Part shown: positions 1 through 8,776 of the stretch, piece after piece
Layout: every line of letters starts with the position of its first letter
Numbering within the stretch: the first letter of the stretch is position 1
Origin: Chitinispirillum alkaliphilum
GTDB taxonomy: Bacteria > Fibrobacterota > Chitinivibrionia > Chitinivibrionales > Chitinispirillaceae
Assembly: GCA_001045525.1 (NCBI GenBank)
Contig: LDWW01000005.1
Location: forward strand, 1 to 64,000
Length of the DNA: 64,000 bases
Direction: 5' to 3'
The notes under the pieces: generated by a model
What the model was told of the DNA's origin: nothing
Seen by the model: only the letters and a program-made list of their open reading frames with translations
Databases searched by the model: none
Translations under genes and position numbers: made by a program

Positions 1-1
1 T

Positions 2-451
2 AAGAATAATCTGATACCACAGCTGTCAGGATACAATACTGTAAAAACAGAAATTCGTTTCGGTGACAGCCGGTTTGATATTTTTGCAGAAAACGACAGG
101 GAAAAATGTTTTATAGAAGTGAAGAATGTCACTATGAAGGATGATATCTATGCCAGTTTTCCTGATGCGGTTACAGGGCGCGGGTTAAAACATCTCCAGA
201 CGCTCATAAAGGCAAAGATAGCTGGATTCAGAGCTGTAATGCTTTACATCGTTCAGAGGGGTGATGTTGATTTGTTCACACCTGCATTCGAAATCGATCC
301 TCTCTATGCAGAAAAGCTTAAAGAAGCATGCGACGCCGGAGTCGAGATAATACCTTTACAGGTAAAGGTCACCCCCATCGGCATAGAGCCTGTAAAACTG
401 CTCAGCTACGTTCTTACAAATGATAGGAGTGGGTCAGTTAAATTCTCATGA
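2..451 (+). CDS. sfsA: SfsA family protein, C-terminal part (cut by window start)
   Basis: This is the C-terminal ~149 residues of an SfsA (sugar fermentation stimulation) protein. The frame is open from base 2, so the true start lies outside the window. Visible family signatures are the segment RFGDSRFDIF, then CFIEVKNVT and FPDAVTGRGLKHLQTL, then AVMLYIVQRGDVDLF and FEIDPLYAEKL. SfsA proteins carry a nuclease-like fold with an OB-type N-terminal domain and are thought to bind DNA; the cellular role is poorly defined. The length from these motifs to the stop is normal, so only the left end is missing. The next feature downstream is a pseudogene on the opposite strand. Confidence 0.9.
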   Translation, partial: KNNLIPQLSGYNTVKTEIRFGDSRFDIFAENDREKCFIEVKNVTMKDDIYASFPDAVTGRGLKHLQTLIKAKIAGFRAVMLYIVQRGDVDLFTPAFEIDPLYAEKLKEACDAGVEIIPLQVKVTPIGIEPVKLLSYVLTNDRSGSVKFS

Positions 452-715
452 GTTTTGCGGTTTCAGAAAAACACCTGTCCCCTTTACTTGCTCTAAGCAG
501 AACTGTCCTGAGGTTTTTTATGCTCTGGAGCGTCAGGTCTTCTTTTTGCTTGAATTTCTGTAAAGAAGTCTAAAACGGGGATTTTTCCTTAAGACAGATT
601 CACACCTTTTCGAGAAATGATTGATACAAATTGTCCCATACAACCCACCACTAATCTCTCTTGTAATCGCTCATTTTCAGAATGTAATTGAAGGGCTGAA
701 ATAAGGCTTGGTAGT

Positions 716-1097
716 TATTACTCCGGCAATTATATATGCATAAGAGAGTGTTTGAGTTTCATACTTTTTTTAAGAGTCCAGCGCTAAGAAGCGCTGTTTC
801 AAAAACAATTGGGGCCTTCAGCCCCAAACCCCGACCTACTTTCTTTCCAAGGCCAAAGAAAGTAGGCAAAGAACGCCTTGGGATCCCCACACTGGCTCCA
901 ATATTCGCGCTTTCGCCGGGGAAGGGCCAAAACTCGAGGACTCGAACAATTGGCTTCTGGAAAGGGCCGGCGAAAGCGCTCATTCGCCAGTGATTGGGGC
1001 GGATTTGTACCCGATAGTTTTTTTAGGAGCTTACTGCCGTTCGCCCTGTGAAATAGATGGAAAAAATTTTTATGCAAGTTTAATTGCCGGAGTAATA
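716..1097. mobile_element. MITE-like element with 17-bp perfect terminal inverted repeats and TA target duplication
   Basis: Bases 716-732 (TATTACTCCGGCAATTA) are the exact reverse complement of 1081-1097. The match extends inward to 27 bp with three mismatches (716-742 against 1071-1097). The interior has no convincing gene and is full of nested hairpins. Removing the element and one TA rejoins the photolyase-related reading frame as ADGGIL-TTKPYF, which matches the family, so the element inserted into a TA dinucleotide and duplicated it. TA duplication is typical of IS630/Tc1-mariner-type elements. With no transposase it would be non-autonomous. No second copy was noticed in this window. 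Confidence 0.8.
809..999. repeat. Cluster of three nested inverted repeats inside the MITE
   Basis: Three hairpin-forming units follow one another. Bases 809-815 pair with 821-827 (TTGGGGC/GCCCCAA). Bases 835-846 pair perfectly with 855-866 (CCTACTTTCTTT/AAAGAAAGTAGG) around an 8-base loop. Bases 885-919 pair imperfectly with 967-999; the inner 13 bp (GCGCTTTCGCCGG and its complement) are perfect and enclose a 47-base loop. Arrays of this kind resemble dispersed palindromic intergenic repeats, which often yield spurious ORFs. A structured RNA or DNA role is possible but not shown. Confidence 0.75.
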
Positions 1098-1622
1098 GAA
1101 TGCCACCATCAGCAAATTGATTCATGGAATACACATTGGGAACCATGGCCCGTTCATATGTATCTATGAAAAGCTCCATAAATCATCGGTAAATTTTATT
1201 GAAGTCGATTTCGTTTAGAAGTGTAAAGTTACCAAGAATCAAGAGTCTCTCAATATGATGACAATTCGAAGTGTTGAGCACATTTTTGGATCATGTTATC
1301 GACCGGAAAAACACCGGTTTTGCCCTGATACCAAAATTGCGGCAATTTCTGGGAATGAATAGGAAAATTGGATGCCTTAATCTGTTCTCACTTCAACAGG
1401 TAAGCAGTGCGCGCATAAATTCCCGCCACCAATAATCTGTCTTATAAATCCCTCTACAGATGCAGGTGGAACTTCTGCTGCCTTCGCAAGCACAGCATCA
1501 AATATTACCCGGGTGCAAGGAGTCCTATATTCAAAGATGAAAAAAGCATGCTGTGAAACAGGACATTTTCATTCTGGGAGATGACATCCTCATATGTTAA
1601 CCAGACTTGAGAGTATATATAC

Positions 1623-3824
1623 TCAGGATGTTACAACTGTATAGAAACCAGGCCTTTTTACAATAAAGTAACGTTTACCCTGAGAGCTTATTACCGTTTC
1701 CGATCGGTTGCACTCCTTCAAGCAATCTTTGTCACATCTCTTTTTTTTACAACCTGATATGTTTTTGATAAGGCATTGACGAGTTGTTATGACTGTTTTG
1801 GGTAAGTTGATAGATTGCCACAGGTCAACCTGGGGTGGTATCTGAACAGACCCTCTCTCTTTTTTAGTAAACTCACAAGAGAGAAACAGGCCGCAAAAAC
1901 CGTCTATCTGTGTCAGAGCTTCTACTGCATAAGAGTTTACAATGTTAAATCCGGGGCCGGCAATCCAGTTTATGCCAAACGCGGAAGCAGAATCTGCAAT
2001 GCCGGTATTATCTGTCATAATTGTTCTTCCATCCAGTCTTTTCAGAAGTTCTAAGGCATTTGAGAAATCCTTCCCTATGAGAATTGAACTGAAGAACGGT
2101 GTGATTTGTTTGTTTCTGTTTATCAGGTCTGCAGTTTTGCTGATTTCCTGTATGCAATTTGGAAGAATTAAAACATGTGCATCACAGCTTGTCTCTGAAC
2201 TGATTGAATCTATGTTTTCTGCAAAATATGCTTTTTTAATCTTTCTTTTATGTGAAGCGGAGCGGGAAACGGTGGGGATATTGAAATGGGAGGGATCTAT
2301 AAAATTGTGGCTGAGTTTTTCAACAGCTTCACATCTCAAGCGATTGAGTTCTTTTTGCGGAATAAAACAGTTGGGAGAAAGGTTCGAAAACTCAATGTTG
2401 TCCAGCACAAAAGGGGTCGTGCCCAGTCTTGAAAACTGAGAAAAAAGAACCTCACGGTTTAGAGGCCTGTTAGATGCCTCGGTAATGGGCATATGGGAAA
2501 ACAAAGTCAAGCTTTCCTTCGGAGATGTAAATACGACCTTGAGCTTTGAACCCAATGTGCCGGATACACTTATCTTTAATGGTTCCTTTACCCATTTTAC
2601 TCTGTCTATTATTGACCTGATCTTATCGGCAGTTTCGGAAAACTCCTGAGTAAATACCTGGTATCCCTTGCTGATTTTGCCCATGAGTTTATGCTCAATA
2701 TTAAACTGATATTCAACGGGAGAGATTTTTTTGGTAAGAAAACCTTTACAAATGAATGTAAAATCCGGTGTGTATATGAGAATTTCAGTATTGGCGCATA
2801 GCTCTGATTTTGATTGGAATGTGAGGGTTTTTTTATCTGCCCAGTACCGCTGTACGTTTCCAACAAACTTAAGGGACTGATCCCGTGAAGAATCGATGAA
2901 CATGTCCTTTTCTATGCGGCCCTTAAGATACCCGGCAGTGAATTTTCTGTTAAATACTGTTTCAAGCCTTTTATCTTCACGACGGATTTTCTTGTCTGCC
3001 TCCAATGCATCGATCTGTTCTCTCCATGCGGATGTTACATTGTATACATAGGAGAACTTTTTAATTCTTCCTTCTATTTTGAAAGAGTCTGCACCAGTAT
3101 TATAGAGAACGTCGGCTTCGGGAAAGAGAAAATTATCCTTGAGGTTAAATACCGCCCTGACATTTTTGTTTCTGTTTGATAATGAGTACTGACGTCTGCA
3201 TGGTTGCACACACTCCCCTCTGTTTCCCGATTTCCCACACAGATCGCTGCTCATGTAACACTGACCGGAAAAAGAGATGCAGAATGCGCCATGCACGAAA
3301 ACCTCTATCTTTATGTTTTTTTGATGCGCACTGAGGCATAACAGACTTATCTCTTCGGAGGAGAGTTCTCTGGAAAGGTTTACCTGAGATACACCGAAAC
3401 GGTTTAGAAAAGAGATCTGGCCTTCGTTATGGGTAGTGAGCTGAGTTGAAGCGTGCACTTCAAACTCAGGCAAGTAGGTTTTCAGGATATGCAAAAGACC
3501 AAGATCCTGAACGATAATTACACGAATTCCAAGCTGATACACTTTTTCCAGAAGAGTGAGAACCTGAGCTATTTCATGATCAAAAACAAGTGTGTTCAGG
3601 GTGAGATAGAGCCGGCAATCTCTTTGTTTGGCTATTTGTGCGAGTTGTTCTATTTCCTGCAAAGAGAGATTGGTCGCTCTTTTTCTGGCATTGAATGAAC
3701 CCGTTCCGCAGTACACTGCATCAGCACCGGCACAAATCGCCGCTTTTACACTATCTGCATCCCCGCCGGGTGCGAGAAGCTCTACTTTTCTGTTAACTTG
3801 TTTTCCCATATCTGCTGCAATCAT
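1623..3824 (-). CDS. U32 family peptidase (RlhA/YhbU-like), long form
   Basis: The 733-residue protein belongs to the U32 'collagenase-like' family, whose members act on tRNA/rRNA modification (for example RlhA in 23S rRNA C2501 hydroxylation) or as reported proteases. The N-terminal TIM-barrel part starts ELLAPGGDADSVKAAICAG (about residues 15-33). The diagnostic cysteine block at about 178-210 (VHGAFCISFSGQCY, then DLCGKSGNRGECVQPCR) supplies the four or five Cys expected of a metal or Fe-S site. It is followed by the collagenase-like middle domain. The extreme C-terminus has a second Cys-rich stretch (ISGCKKKRCDKDCLKEC). The start is uncertain between 3824 and 3809 (MGKQVNRKVE); neither has a strong ribosome site. 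It is divergent from ygiQ across about 90 bp. The substrate cannot be told from sequence. Confidence 0.88.
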   Translation of the reverse strand: MIAADMGKQVNRKVELLAPGGDADSVKAAICAGADAVYCGTGSFNARKRATNLSLQEIEQLAQIAKQRDCRLYLTLNTLVFDHEIAQVLTLLEKVYQLGIRVIIVQDLGLLHILKTYLPEFEVHASTQLTTHNEGQISFLNRFGVSQVNLSRELSSEEISLLCLSAHQKNIKIEVFVHGAFCISFSGQCYMSSDLCGKSGNRGECVQPCRRQYSLSNRNKNVRAVFNLKDNFLFPEADVLYNTGADSFKIEGRIKKFSYVYNVTSAWREQIDALEADKKIRREDKRLETVFNRKFTAGYLKGRIEKDMFIDSSRDQSLKFVGNVQRYWADKKTLTFQSKSELCANTEILIYTPDFTFICKGFLTKKISPVEYQFNIEHKLMGKISKGYQVFTQEFSETADKIRSIIDRVKWVKEPLKISVSGTLGSKLKVVFTSPKESLTLFSHMPITEASNRPLNREVLFSQFSRLGTTPFVLDNIEFSNLSPNCFIPQKELNRLRCEAVEKLSHNFIDPSHFNIPTVSRSASHKRKIKKAYFAENIDSISSETSCDAHVLILPNCIQEISKTADLINRNKQITPFFSSILIGKDFSNALELLKRLDGRTIMTDNTGIADSASAFGINWIAGPGFNIVNSYAVEALTQIDGFCGLFLSCEFTKKERGSVQIPPQVDLWQSINLPKTVITTRQCLIKNISGCKKKRCDKDCLKECNRSETVISSQGKRYFIVKRPGFYTVVTS

Positions 3825-3916
3825 TGAAGAAAAGAAATATTCGCATAGAAATATCGTATATTTAACTGCAAAAGATGAAAAAATTACAATCTTACCTTCA
3901 ATAACTGGCTGTTAAG

Positions 3917-5713
3917 GTGTTCATACCAACCTCAAAAAAAGAGATCGAAAAACTGGGCTGGAAACAGCTCGATATCATTCTCGTAACCGGTGACTGCTAT
4001 ATCGATTCGCCCCTGGTGGGGGTAGCAGTAATAGGGCACTGTTTATTGCACGCCGGGTTCAGAGTGGGGATAATTGGTCAACCTGATTTGGATTCTCAAA
4101 AGGATATAGGCAGACTCGGGGAGCCTGCACTTTTCTGGGGCGTTACCGGTGGTTGCATTGATTCACTGGTTGCAAACAGAACCGCATCCGGCAAACCGCG
4201 AAGAACCGATGACTACACCCCCGGAGGAGTTAACAACAAACGGCCTGATCGTGCGGTTATCGCCTACTCTAATCTTATCAGACGCCACTTCAAAAAGAGT
4301 GCTCCAATAGTGCTTGGTGGACTTGAAGCGAGTCTTCGAAGAGTTGCTCACTATGACTATTGGTCCCAAAGTATACGTAAATCTGTTCTGTTTGACAGTA
4401 AAGCGGACTACCTTCTCTATTCGATGGCAGAAAAATCGGTTGTCGAGCTTGCCAACTGTTTGAAAGATGGACGGGATTGTCGCACTGTCAGGGGACTCTG
4501 TTATATTGCCAGATCTGCTCCGGATGAGGGGATTGCGCTGCCGAGCTATGAATCTGTAAAATCCAACAATACCGCACTTATCGAAATGTTCAATATTTTT
4601 TACAGAAACAACGACCCTGCTACCGCACAGCCCATCTTTCAGAAGCAGGATACACGGTTTTTGGTACAAAATCCGCCTCAGCCATATCTGACACAGAAGG
4701 AACTCGACAAAGTTCACTCCTTTGATTACATGAGAGATGCCCATCCTGTTCATTTAAAGAGCGGACCGGTAAGGGCTCTGGACACCATTCGTTTCTCCGT
4801 TCTGACCCATAGGGGCTGTTATGGAGAGTGCAGTTTTTGCTCTATTGCGGTTCATCAGGGACGTGCGGTCAGATGTCGCAGTAAGGACTCTGTTATAAAC
4901 GAAGTGAAAGCTATAACAGCTCATCCGCTCTTTAAAGGAAATGTCATGGATGTGGGCGGGCCGACCGCAAATATGTATGGCTTTGAGTGTGAAAAAAAGT
5001 TGAAAAAAGGTGCCTGTAACGATAAGGCATGTCTGTTTCCTGAGGTTTGTTCAGGTATGAAAATTGACCACTCAAAACAAATCTCTCTTCTTAGCGATAT
5101 TAAGAGGGTCCCCGGAGTAAAACGAGTGTTCGTTACATCCGGTATACGGTATGATATGATACTTGCAGACAGGAAAAACGGTACCCGCTATCTGAAGGCA
5201 CTCATACGGGATCACATATCGGGACAGTTGAACATAGCTCCGGAACACTCATCCCCCTATGTTCTGGAAAAAATGGGGAAACCTGCGTTTGCCACTCTTG
5301 TAAAGTTTAAAAGGTTATTTCAGGAATATACAAAGCTTACCGGTAAGAAACAGTTCCTCTCCTATTATTTCATTGCAGCCCACCCTGGGTGTGGTATTGA
5401 GGATATGAAACAGCTCAAGTATGCCTGCACCAAAGATCTGCAGTACACCCCGGAGCAGGTTCAGCTTTTTACCCCCACCCCTTCGACCCGCTCCACCATA
5501 ATGTACTGCACAGGTAAAGATCCCTTCACCGGTGAAAACCTCTTTGTCGACAAGAGTGTTTCTGGGCGTCAGAGGCAGATGTCTCTTTTGCTCTCTGCAC
5601 CGGGGTTTCTTAAAAAGACGTGCGGTAATGATAAAAGACGTGGGGATGTGAAACGCTCTAAGCACCATACCAAAAGGGCTGTGGGTATTAAAAACGGAAA
5701 ACCAAGAAAATAG
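3917..5713 (+). CDS. ygiQ: YgiQ family radical SAM protein
   Basis: This 598-residue protein matches YgiQ-type radical SAM enzymes, whose reaction is not established. The N-terminal segment (GDCYIDSPLVGVAVIGHCL) is characteristic and precedes a B12-binding-like region. The radical SAM 4Fe-4S motif is HRGCYGECSFC, with Cys at about 301, 305 and 308. Later blocks IAPEHSSPYVLEKMGKP and YYFIAAHPGC are also typical. The C-terminal tail is basic. The start is GTG at 3917 directly before the conserved N-terminus, with only a weak upstream purine stretch. It is divergently arranged with the U32 gene and 90 bp from rlmH, so it may be cotranscribed with rlmH. Confidence 0.93.
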   Translation: MFIPTSKKEIEKLGWKQLDIILVTGDCYIDSPLVGVAVIGHCLLHAGFRVGIIGQPDLDSQKDIGRLGEPALFWGVTGGCIDSLVANRTASGKPRRTDDYTPGGVNNKRPDRAVIAYSNLIRRHFKKSAPIVLGGLEASLRRVAHYDYWSQSIRKSVLFDSKADYLLYSMAEKSVVELANCLKDGRDCRTVRGLCYIARSAPDEGIALPSYESVKSNNTALIEMFNIFYRNNDPATAQPIFQKQDTRFLVQNPPQPYLTQKELDKVHSFDYMRDAHPVHLKSGPVRALDTIRFSVLTHRGCYGECSFCSIAVHQGRAVRCRSKDSVINEVKAITAHPLFKGNVMDVGGPTANMYGFECEKKLKKGACNDKACLFPEVCSGMKIDHSKQISLLSDIKRVPGVKRVFVTSGIRYDMILADRKNGTRYLKALIRDHISGQLNIAPEHSSPYVLEKMGKPAFATLVKFKRLFQEYTKLTGKKQFLSYYFIAAHPGCGIEDMKQLKYACTKDLQYTPEQVQLFTPTPSTRSTIMYCTGKDPFTGENLFVDKSVSGRQRQMSLLLSAPGFLKKTCGNDKRRGDVKRSKHHTKRAVGIKNGKPRK

Positions 5714-5803
5714 GAATCCGATTGATTTCGGTCGAAAACCAAAAACAGAACATATGACATAAGTTATTCTGAATAAATGAGCATTCCCGGAGGAAAACGC
5801 TGA

Positions 5804-6238
5804 ATGTTTTTGAAAATTGCAGCAGTCGGAAAGGTTAAGGACCGTAATATCAAAGCTAAATGCCAGGATTACATCTCAAGGATCAGCCACGATGCACAGC
5901 TGAGCATTTCTGAGATCAAAGACAGTGATCCGCAGACAGAGGGGCGCAAACTATTGCAAACAATGAAAGGAGAAAAAGCCTTTGTTTTCGCAATGGGTGA
6001 AGAGGGCAGGCAATACAGTTCAAGAGAATTCGCACGGCGTCTTGAATCCTGTAACCGTAGAGCGGTATTTGTAATAGGTGGGCCTGAGGGATTGAGCATG
6101 GAAGTCAAAGATTACGCAGCAGAGATTATTTCACTTTCCAGAATGACACTTACACATGAGCTGGCAAGACTGTTTCTTCTCGAGCAGTTATACAGGGGTA
6201 TTTCAATCATTCACAACCGCAAATACCACAAAGATTAA
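5804..6238 (+). CDS. rlmH: 23S rRNA (pseudouridine-1915-N3) methyltransferase RlmH
   Basis: RlmH is a small SPOUT-class methyltransferase that methylates pseudouridine 1915 in helix 69 of 23S rRNA after subunit joining. The 144 residues are close to the usual ~155. Visible motifs are the N-terminal LKIAAVGKVKD, the SAM-knot motif FVIGGPEGLS (about 89-98) and the C-terminal MTLTHELARLFLLEQLYR, ending in NRKYHKD. A good ribosome site (CCGGAGG) lies about 9 bases before ATG 5804. It ends in a hairpin region convergent with the next small gene. Confidence 0.95.
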   Translation: MFLKIAAVGKVKDRNIKAKCQDYISRISHDAQLSISEIKDSDPQTEGRKLLQTMKGEKAFVFAMGEEGRQYSSREFARRLESCNRRAVFVIGGPEGLSMEVKDYAAEIISLSRMTLTHELARLFLLEQLYRGISIIHNRKYHKD

Positions 6239-6293
6239 GGAGAGGAGCACTCCTCCCTTATACCTCTTGAGGCATAATAAAAGTATGCTCCTC
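6237..6293. terminator. Two hairpins between convergent genes
   Basis: Bases 6237-6247 pair with 6250-6259 with one bulged base (AAGGAGAGGAG against CTCCTCCCTT). A second weaker hairpin pairs 6269-6276 with 6284-6293. They lie between the convergent rlmH and the 74-residue gene. No clear T-run follows, so a terminator role is likely only from position. Confidence 0.4.
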
Positions 6294-6309
6294 CTCAAAT
6301 ATTCCCGGG

Positions 6310-6534
6310 TTATCCGAGCTCATCCTTTGTTCTGTCATGCTCTTCACCAAGATCCGTTTCTTTTCCTTTCTGGTCCTTCAGTTTCATCTTTATGTGACCC
6401 CGTCCATCTGGTCTGTATTCAATCACCCCGACCTCTTTGTCGTTGTAATAGATAGGCTGTTCACCATAAGCACCTTCAGGGAAATTCGGGGTTGCTGCAA
6501 GATGAAAATATCCAACAATTGTTTCACCTTCCAT
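6310..6534 (-). CDS. Small hypothetical protein (74 aa)
   Basis: I do not recognise this protein. ATG at 6534 (MEGETIVGYFHLAATPNF) is chosen because a strong GGGGAGG site sits five bases upstream; a longer frame from 6567 has no such site. The product is soluble and charged, with a central YYNDKEVGVIEYRPDGRG segment that looks like a beta-hairpin, and a charged tail. It is convergent with rlmH and divergent from recG. Codon use and the ribosome site support a real gene. Confidence 0.6.
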   Translation of the reverse strand: MEGETIVGYFHLAATPNFPEGAYGEQPIYYNDKEVGVIEYRPDGRGHIKMKLKDQKGKETDLGEEHDRTKDELG

Positions 6535-6652
6535 GATACCTCCCCTTTTGAATTCAAAAGAACCCAACCGATCTATTAATATTACCCCTGAAAGGAGTAT
6601 TATATTTTCAATTGGAGCTCGATAAAATCTTAAAACTACAGGCGGCAGATAA

Positions 6653-8665
6653 ATGGGAAAAAAAGCATCGGATTCACAGTTGGACTTTCTATCCCCTCTG
6701 GATTACATACCTGGTCTTGGGCCAAAAAGAGTGGCTGCGCTGAAAGAATCGGGGATTTCAACGATTGGTGATTTTCTTAACTATTTACCAATTCGCTATA
6801 TCGATAAAAGCAAAACCATACAGATGAAGGACTTGGGGGGGTACCAAAACAGAGTGTGCTCGGTGGTTGGAACGGTTGAGAGGGTAAGGCTTGAAAGGGG
6901 ACGAAAAAAGCGGTTAAGAATACTGCTTAGGGATGAAACTTCAACCATGGAAGCGCTGTGGTTTCAGGGGCTGCATATATATGCAAAGAATTTTGAACAG
7001 GGAAAAAAGCTCATGCTCACAGGGAAAGTTACTTTTTATGGTCATTACCAGATGGTACACCCTATGGTAGATTTTATCTCTGAGGAGCAGGAGTGCTCAC
7101 TCCGTCCTTTCTACCCTGTATACTCCATAAAAAAGGCAATGAGCGATGCCGGGATCACTCAGAAAAGCATCCAAAAATGCGTGAGGTGGATAATTAAGAA
7201 CCTGAAAAATTATCCAAGAGTTCTGCCCCAATCCATCGAAAAAAACAAAGAATTTCCGCCTCTCAGGGAATCTCTGAAGCAGATCCATGACCCGGACAAT
7301 GCTGCCAATCTCTCTGTCTACCACAAAAGGCTCACTTATGAGGAGTTTTATAAGATAGCTCTCTGTCTCAGATGGAACAGGAAAAAATTCTCACTGCCTG
7401 GAAGAAAAATGAAAGCCGGCCAGCTCTGTGAAAAAATGGAAACACTGCTGAGTTTTTCTCTTACTTCCGAGCAGAAAAAAGCTATAAAGCTCCTCTATGA
7501 GGATGCAGCATCTAATCACCGTATGCACCGGCTGCTTCAGGGCGATGTTGGCTCCGGAAAAACGCTGGTTGCCTTTTTTGCCTCACTCTGCTCGTTGAAT
7601 GAAGGTCTTCAGGTTGCATGGATGGCTCCGACAGAAGTGTTGGCAAAACAGACATTTCAGGTACTGAACAAGTGGCTTGCACAACTGGGGATTACATCGG
7701 GAATTTTGTGTGGCGGTATCTCAAGCAAAGAGAAAACAGAAGCCCTTAAAAGTCTGGCATCGGGAGATACTCAGTTTATTGTAGGCACACATGCGCTATT
7801 TATGCCCTCGGTTGATTACAAAAAACTGGGAATGGTAATAATCGACGAGCAGCAGAGGTTTGGAGCACAGCAGCGACTGGCTCTTCAGGAAAAAGATTCA
7901 GCCTGTGACTTTCTTCTGCTCTCGGCAACACCTATTCCACAAACACTGGCCAAAACGGTATACGGGGATCTTGATGTAGTAACCTTAAAAGGTTTGCCGC
8001 CGGGGCGAGTTCCGGTTTCAACCCATGTGGTTGGCTCACATAAGCGGCAGGACATGGAGAAGTTCATTCTTGAACGGATCACTGAGGGTGAAAAAATTTA
8101 TTATGTCGTCCCGAGGATCGATTCTTGTGAGGATGACGGGGAAATACGCAGTATCGATACGGTATACCAGGAACTGAAAAAAGGGCCACTGCGGGATATC
8201 GGTATAGAAATGATTCATGGGAAGATGTCACCGGAGCTCAGGGCACAGGCTATGGAACAGTTCAAAGACGGAAATTCAGGGATCCTTCTTGCCACAAGTA
8301 TCATTGAGGTGGGGATAGATATTCCCGAAGCGACTATTATGGTAATAGAGAGCGGAGAGTACTTTGGTCTCTCGCAGCTTCATCAGTTGCGGGGGAGAGT
8401 CGGCAGAGGAGAGAGAAAGTCGTACTGTTTTATACTGTCAGATTTACCCGATGAGAAGGCGGGTTCAAGAGAGCGTTTACAGAAGTTTTGCTCAACAAAT
8501 GACGGGTTTGAAATTGCCGAATACGATCTTCGGTTGCGGGGTCCCGGTGAAATGAGTGGGTTTCGTCAATCAGGCTTCGACGATTCCGGGATGGTGCGCG
8601 TTATGTGGAATTATGATATTTTTCAGGAAGTTACCAAAGATATCGATACCTTGTTTTCCTCCTGA
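6653..8665 (+). CDS. recG: ATP-dependent DNA helicase RecG
   Basis: RecG remodels stalled replication forks and recombination intermediates by branch migration. The 670-residue protein has the expected order. An N-terminal wedge/OB region comes first, including a helix-hairpin-helix-like LDYIPGLGPKRVAALKESG at about 16-34. The SF2 helicase core follows with Walker A GDVGSGKT (about 297-304), a Walker B-like motif IIDEQQRFG (about 394-402; DEQH in E. coli RecG), SATPIPQTLA, and TSIIEVGIDIPEA. The RecG C-terminal block GRVGRGERKSYCF leads to LRGPGEMSGFRQSG. A purine-rich AGGCGG lies 7 bases before ATG 6653. Slightly shorter than E. coli RecG (693) but complete. Confidence 0.96.
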   Translation: MGKKASDSQLDFLSPLDYIPGLGPKRVAALKESGISTIGDFLNYLPIRYIDKSKTIQMKDLGGYQNRVCSVVGTVERVRLERGRKKRLRILLRDETSTMEALWFQGLHIYAKNFEQGKKLMLTGKVTFYGHYQMVHPMVDFISEEQECSLRPFYPVYSIKKAMSDAGITQKSIQKCVRWIIKNLKNYPRVLPQSIEKNKEFPPLRESLKQIHDPDNAANLSVYHKRLTYEEFYKIALCLRWNRKKFSLPGRKMKAGQLCEKMETLLSFSLTSEQKKAIKLLYEDAASNHRMHRLLQGDVGSGKTLVAFFASLCSLNEGLQVAWMAPTEVLAKQTFQVLNKWLAQLGITSGILCGGISSKEKTEALKSLASGDTQFIVGTHALFMPSVDYKKLGMVIIDEQQRFGAQQRLALQEKDSACDFLLLSATPIPQTLAKTVYGDLDVVTLKGLPPGRVPVSTHVVGSHKRQDMEKFILERITEGEKIYYVVPRIDSCEDDGEIRSIDTVYQELKKGPLRDIGIEMIHGKMSPELRAQAMEQFKDGNSGILLATSIIEVGIDIPEATIMVIESGEYFGLSQLHQLRGRVGRGERKSYCFILSDLPDEKAGSRERLQKFCSTNDGFEIAEYDLRLRGPGEMSGFRQSGFDDSGMVRVMWNYDIFQEVTKDIDTLFSS

Positions 8666-8776
8666 CTATAATGTTTGTCACATTTTGTTTGCTCAATAAT
8701 TATATTCTATCTTATTTTTTTAGCTGAAACAAACTGACATTTAAGACTTTTTCACCTAAGGAGCGTCATTGAGCTT

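Larger units (their letters stand above)
480..1594 (-). pseudogene. Decayed cryptochrome-like/deoxyribodipyrimidine photolyase-related gene
   Basis: Reading the minus strand in pieces gives a clear C-terminal half of the photolyase-related family (PF04244 type). In order the pieces are YEDVISQNENVLFHSMLF, VEGFIRQIIG then WREFMRALL, FWYQGKTGVFPVDNMIQK, VLNTSNCHHIERLLILGNF, FMELFIDTYERAMVPNVY, SMNQFADGGIL, NYILKMSDYKR and WWVVWDNLYQSFLEK. They lie in different frames and are broken by several frameshifts and stops; one is a TGA where the family has Trp, just before FMEL. A 382-bp inverted-repeat element interrupts the ADGG region. The N-terminal half is absent and homology stops close to the end of the neighbouring U32 gene, so a deletion probably removed it. 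Left and right limits are approximate. Confidence 0.85.

Noticed and set aside
736-1179. Overlapping open frames on both strands within the element
   Set aside because: They run through palindromes and have no family likeness, apart from the first ~27 residues of the minus-strand frame, which belong to the photolyase pseudogene.
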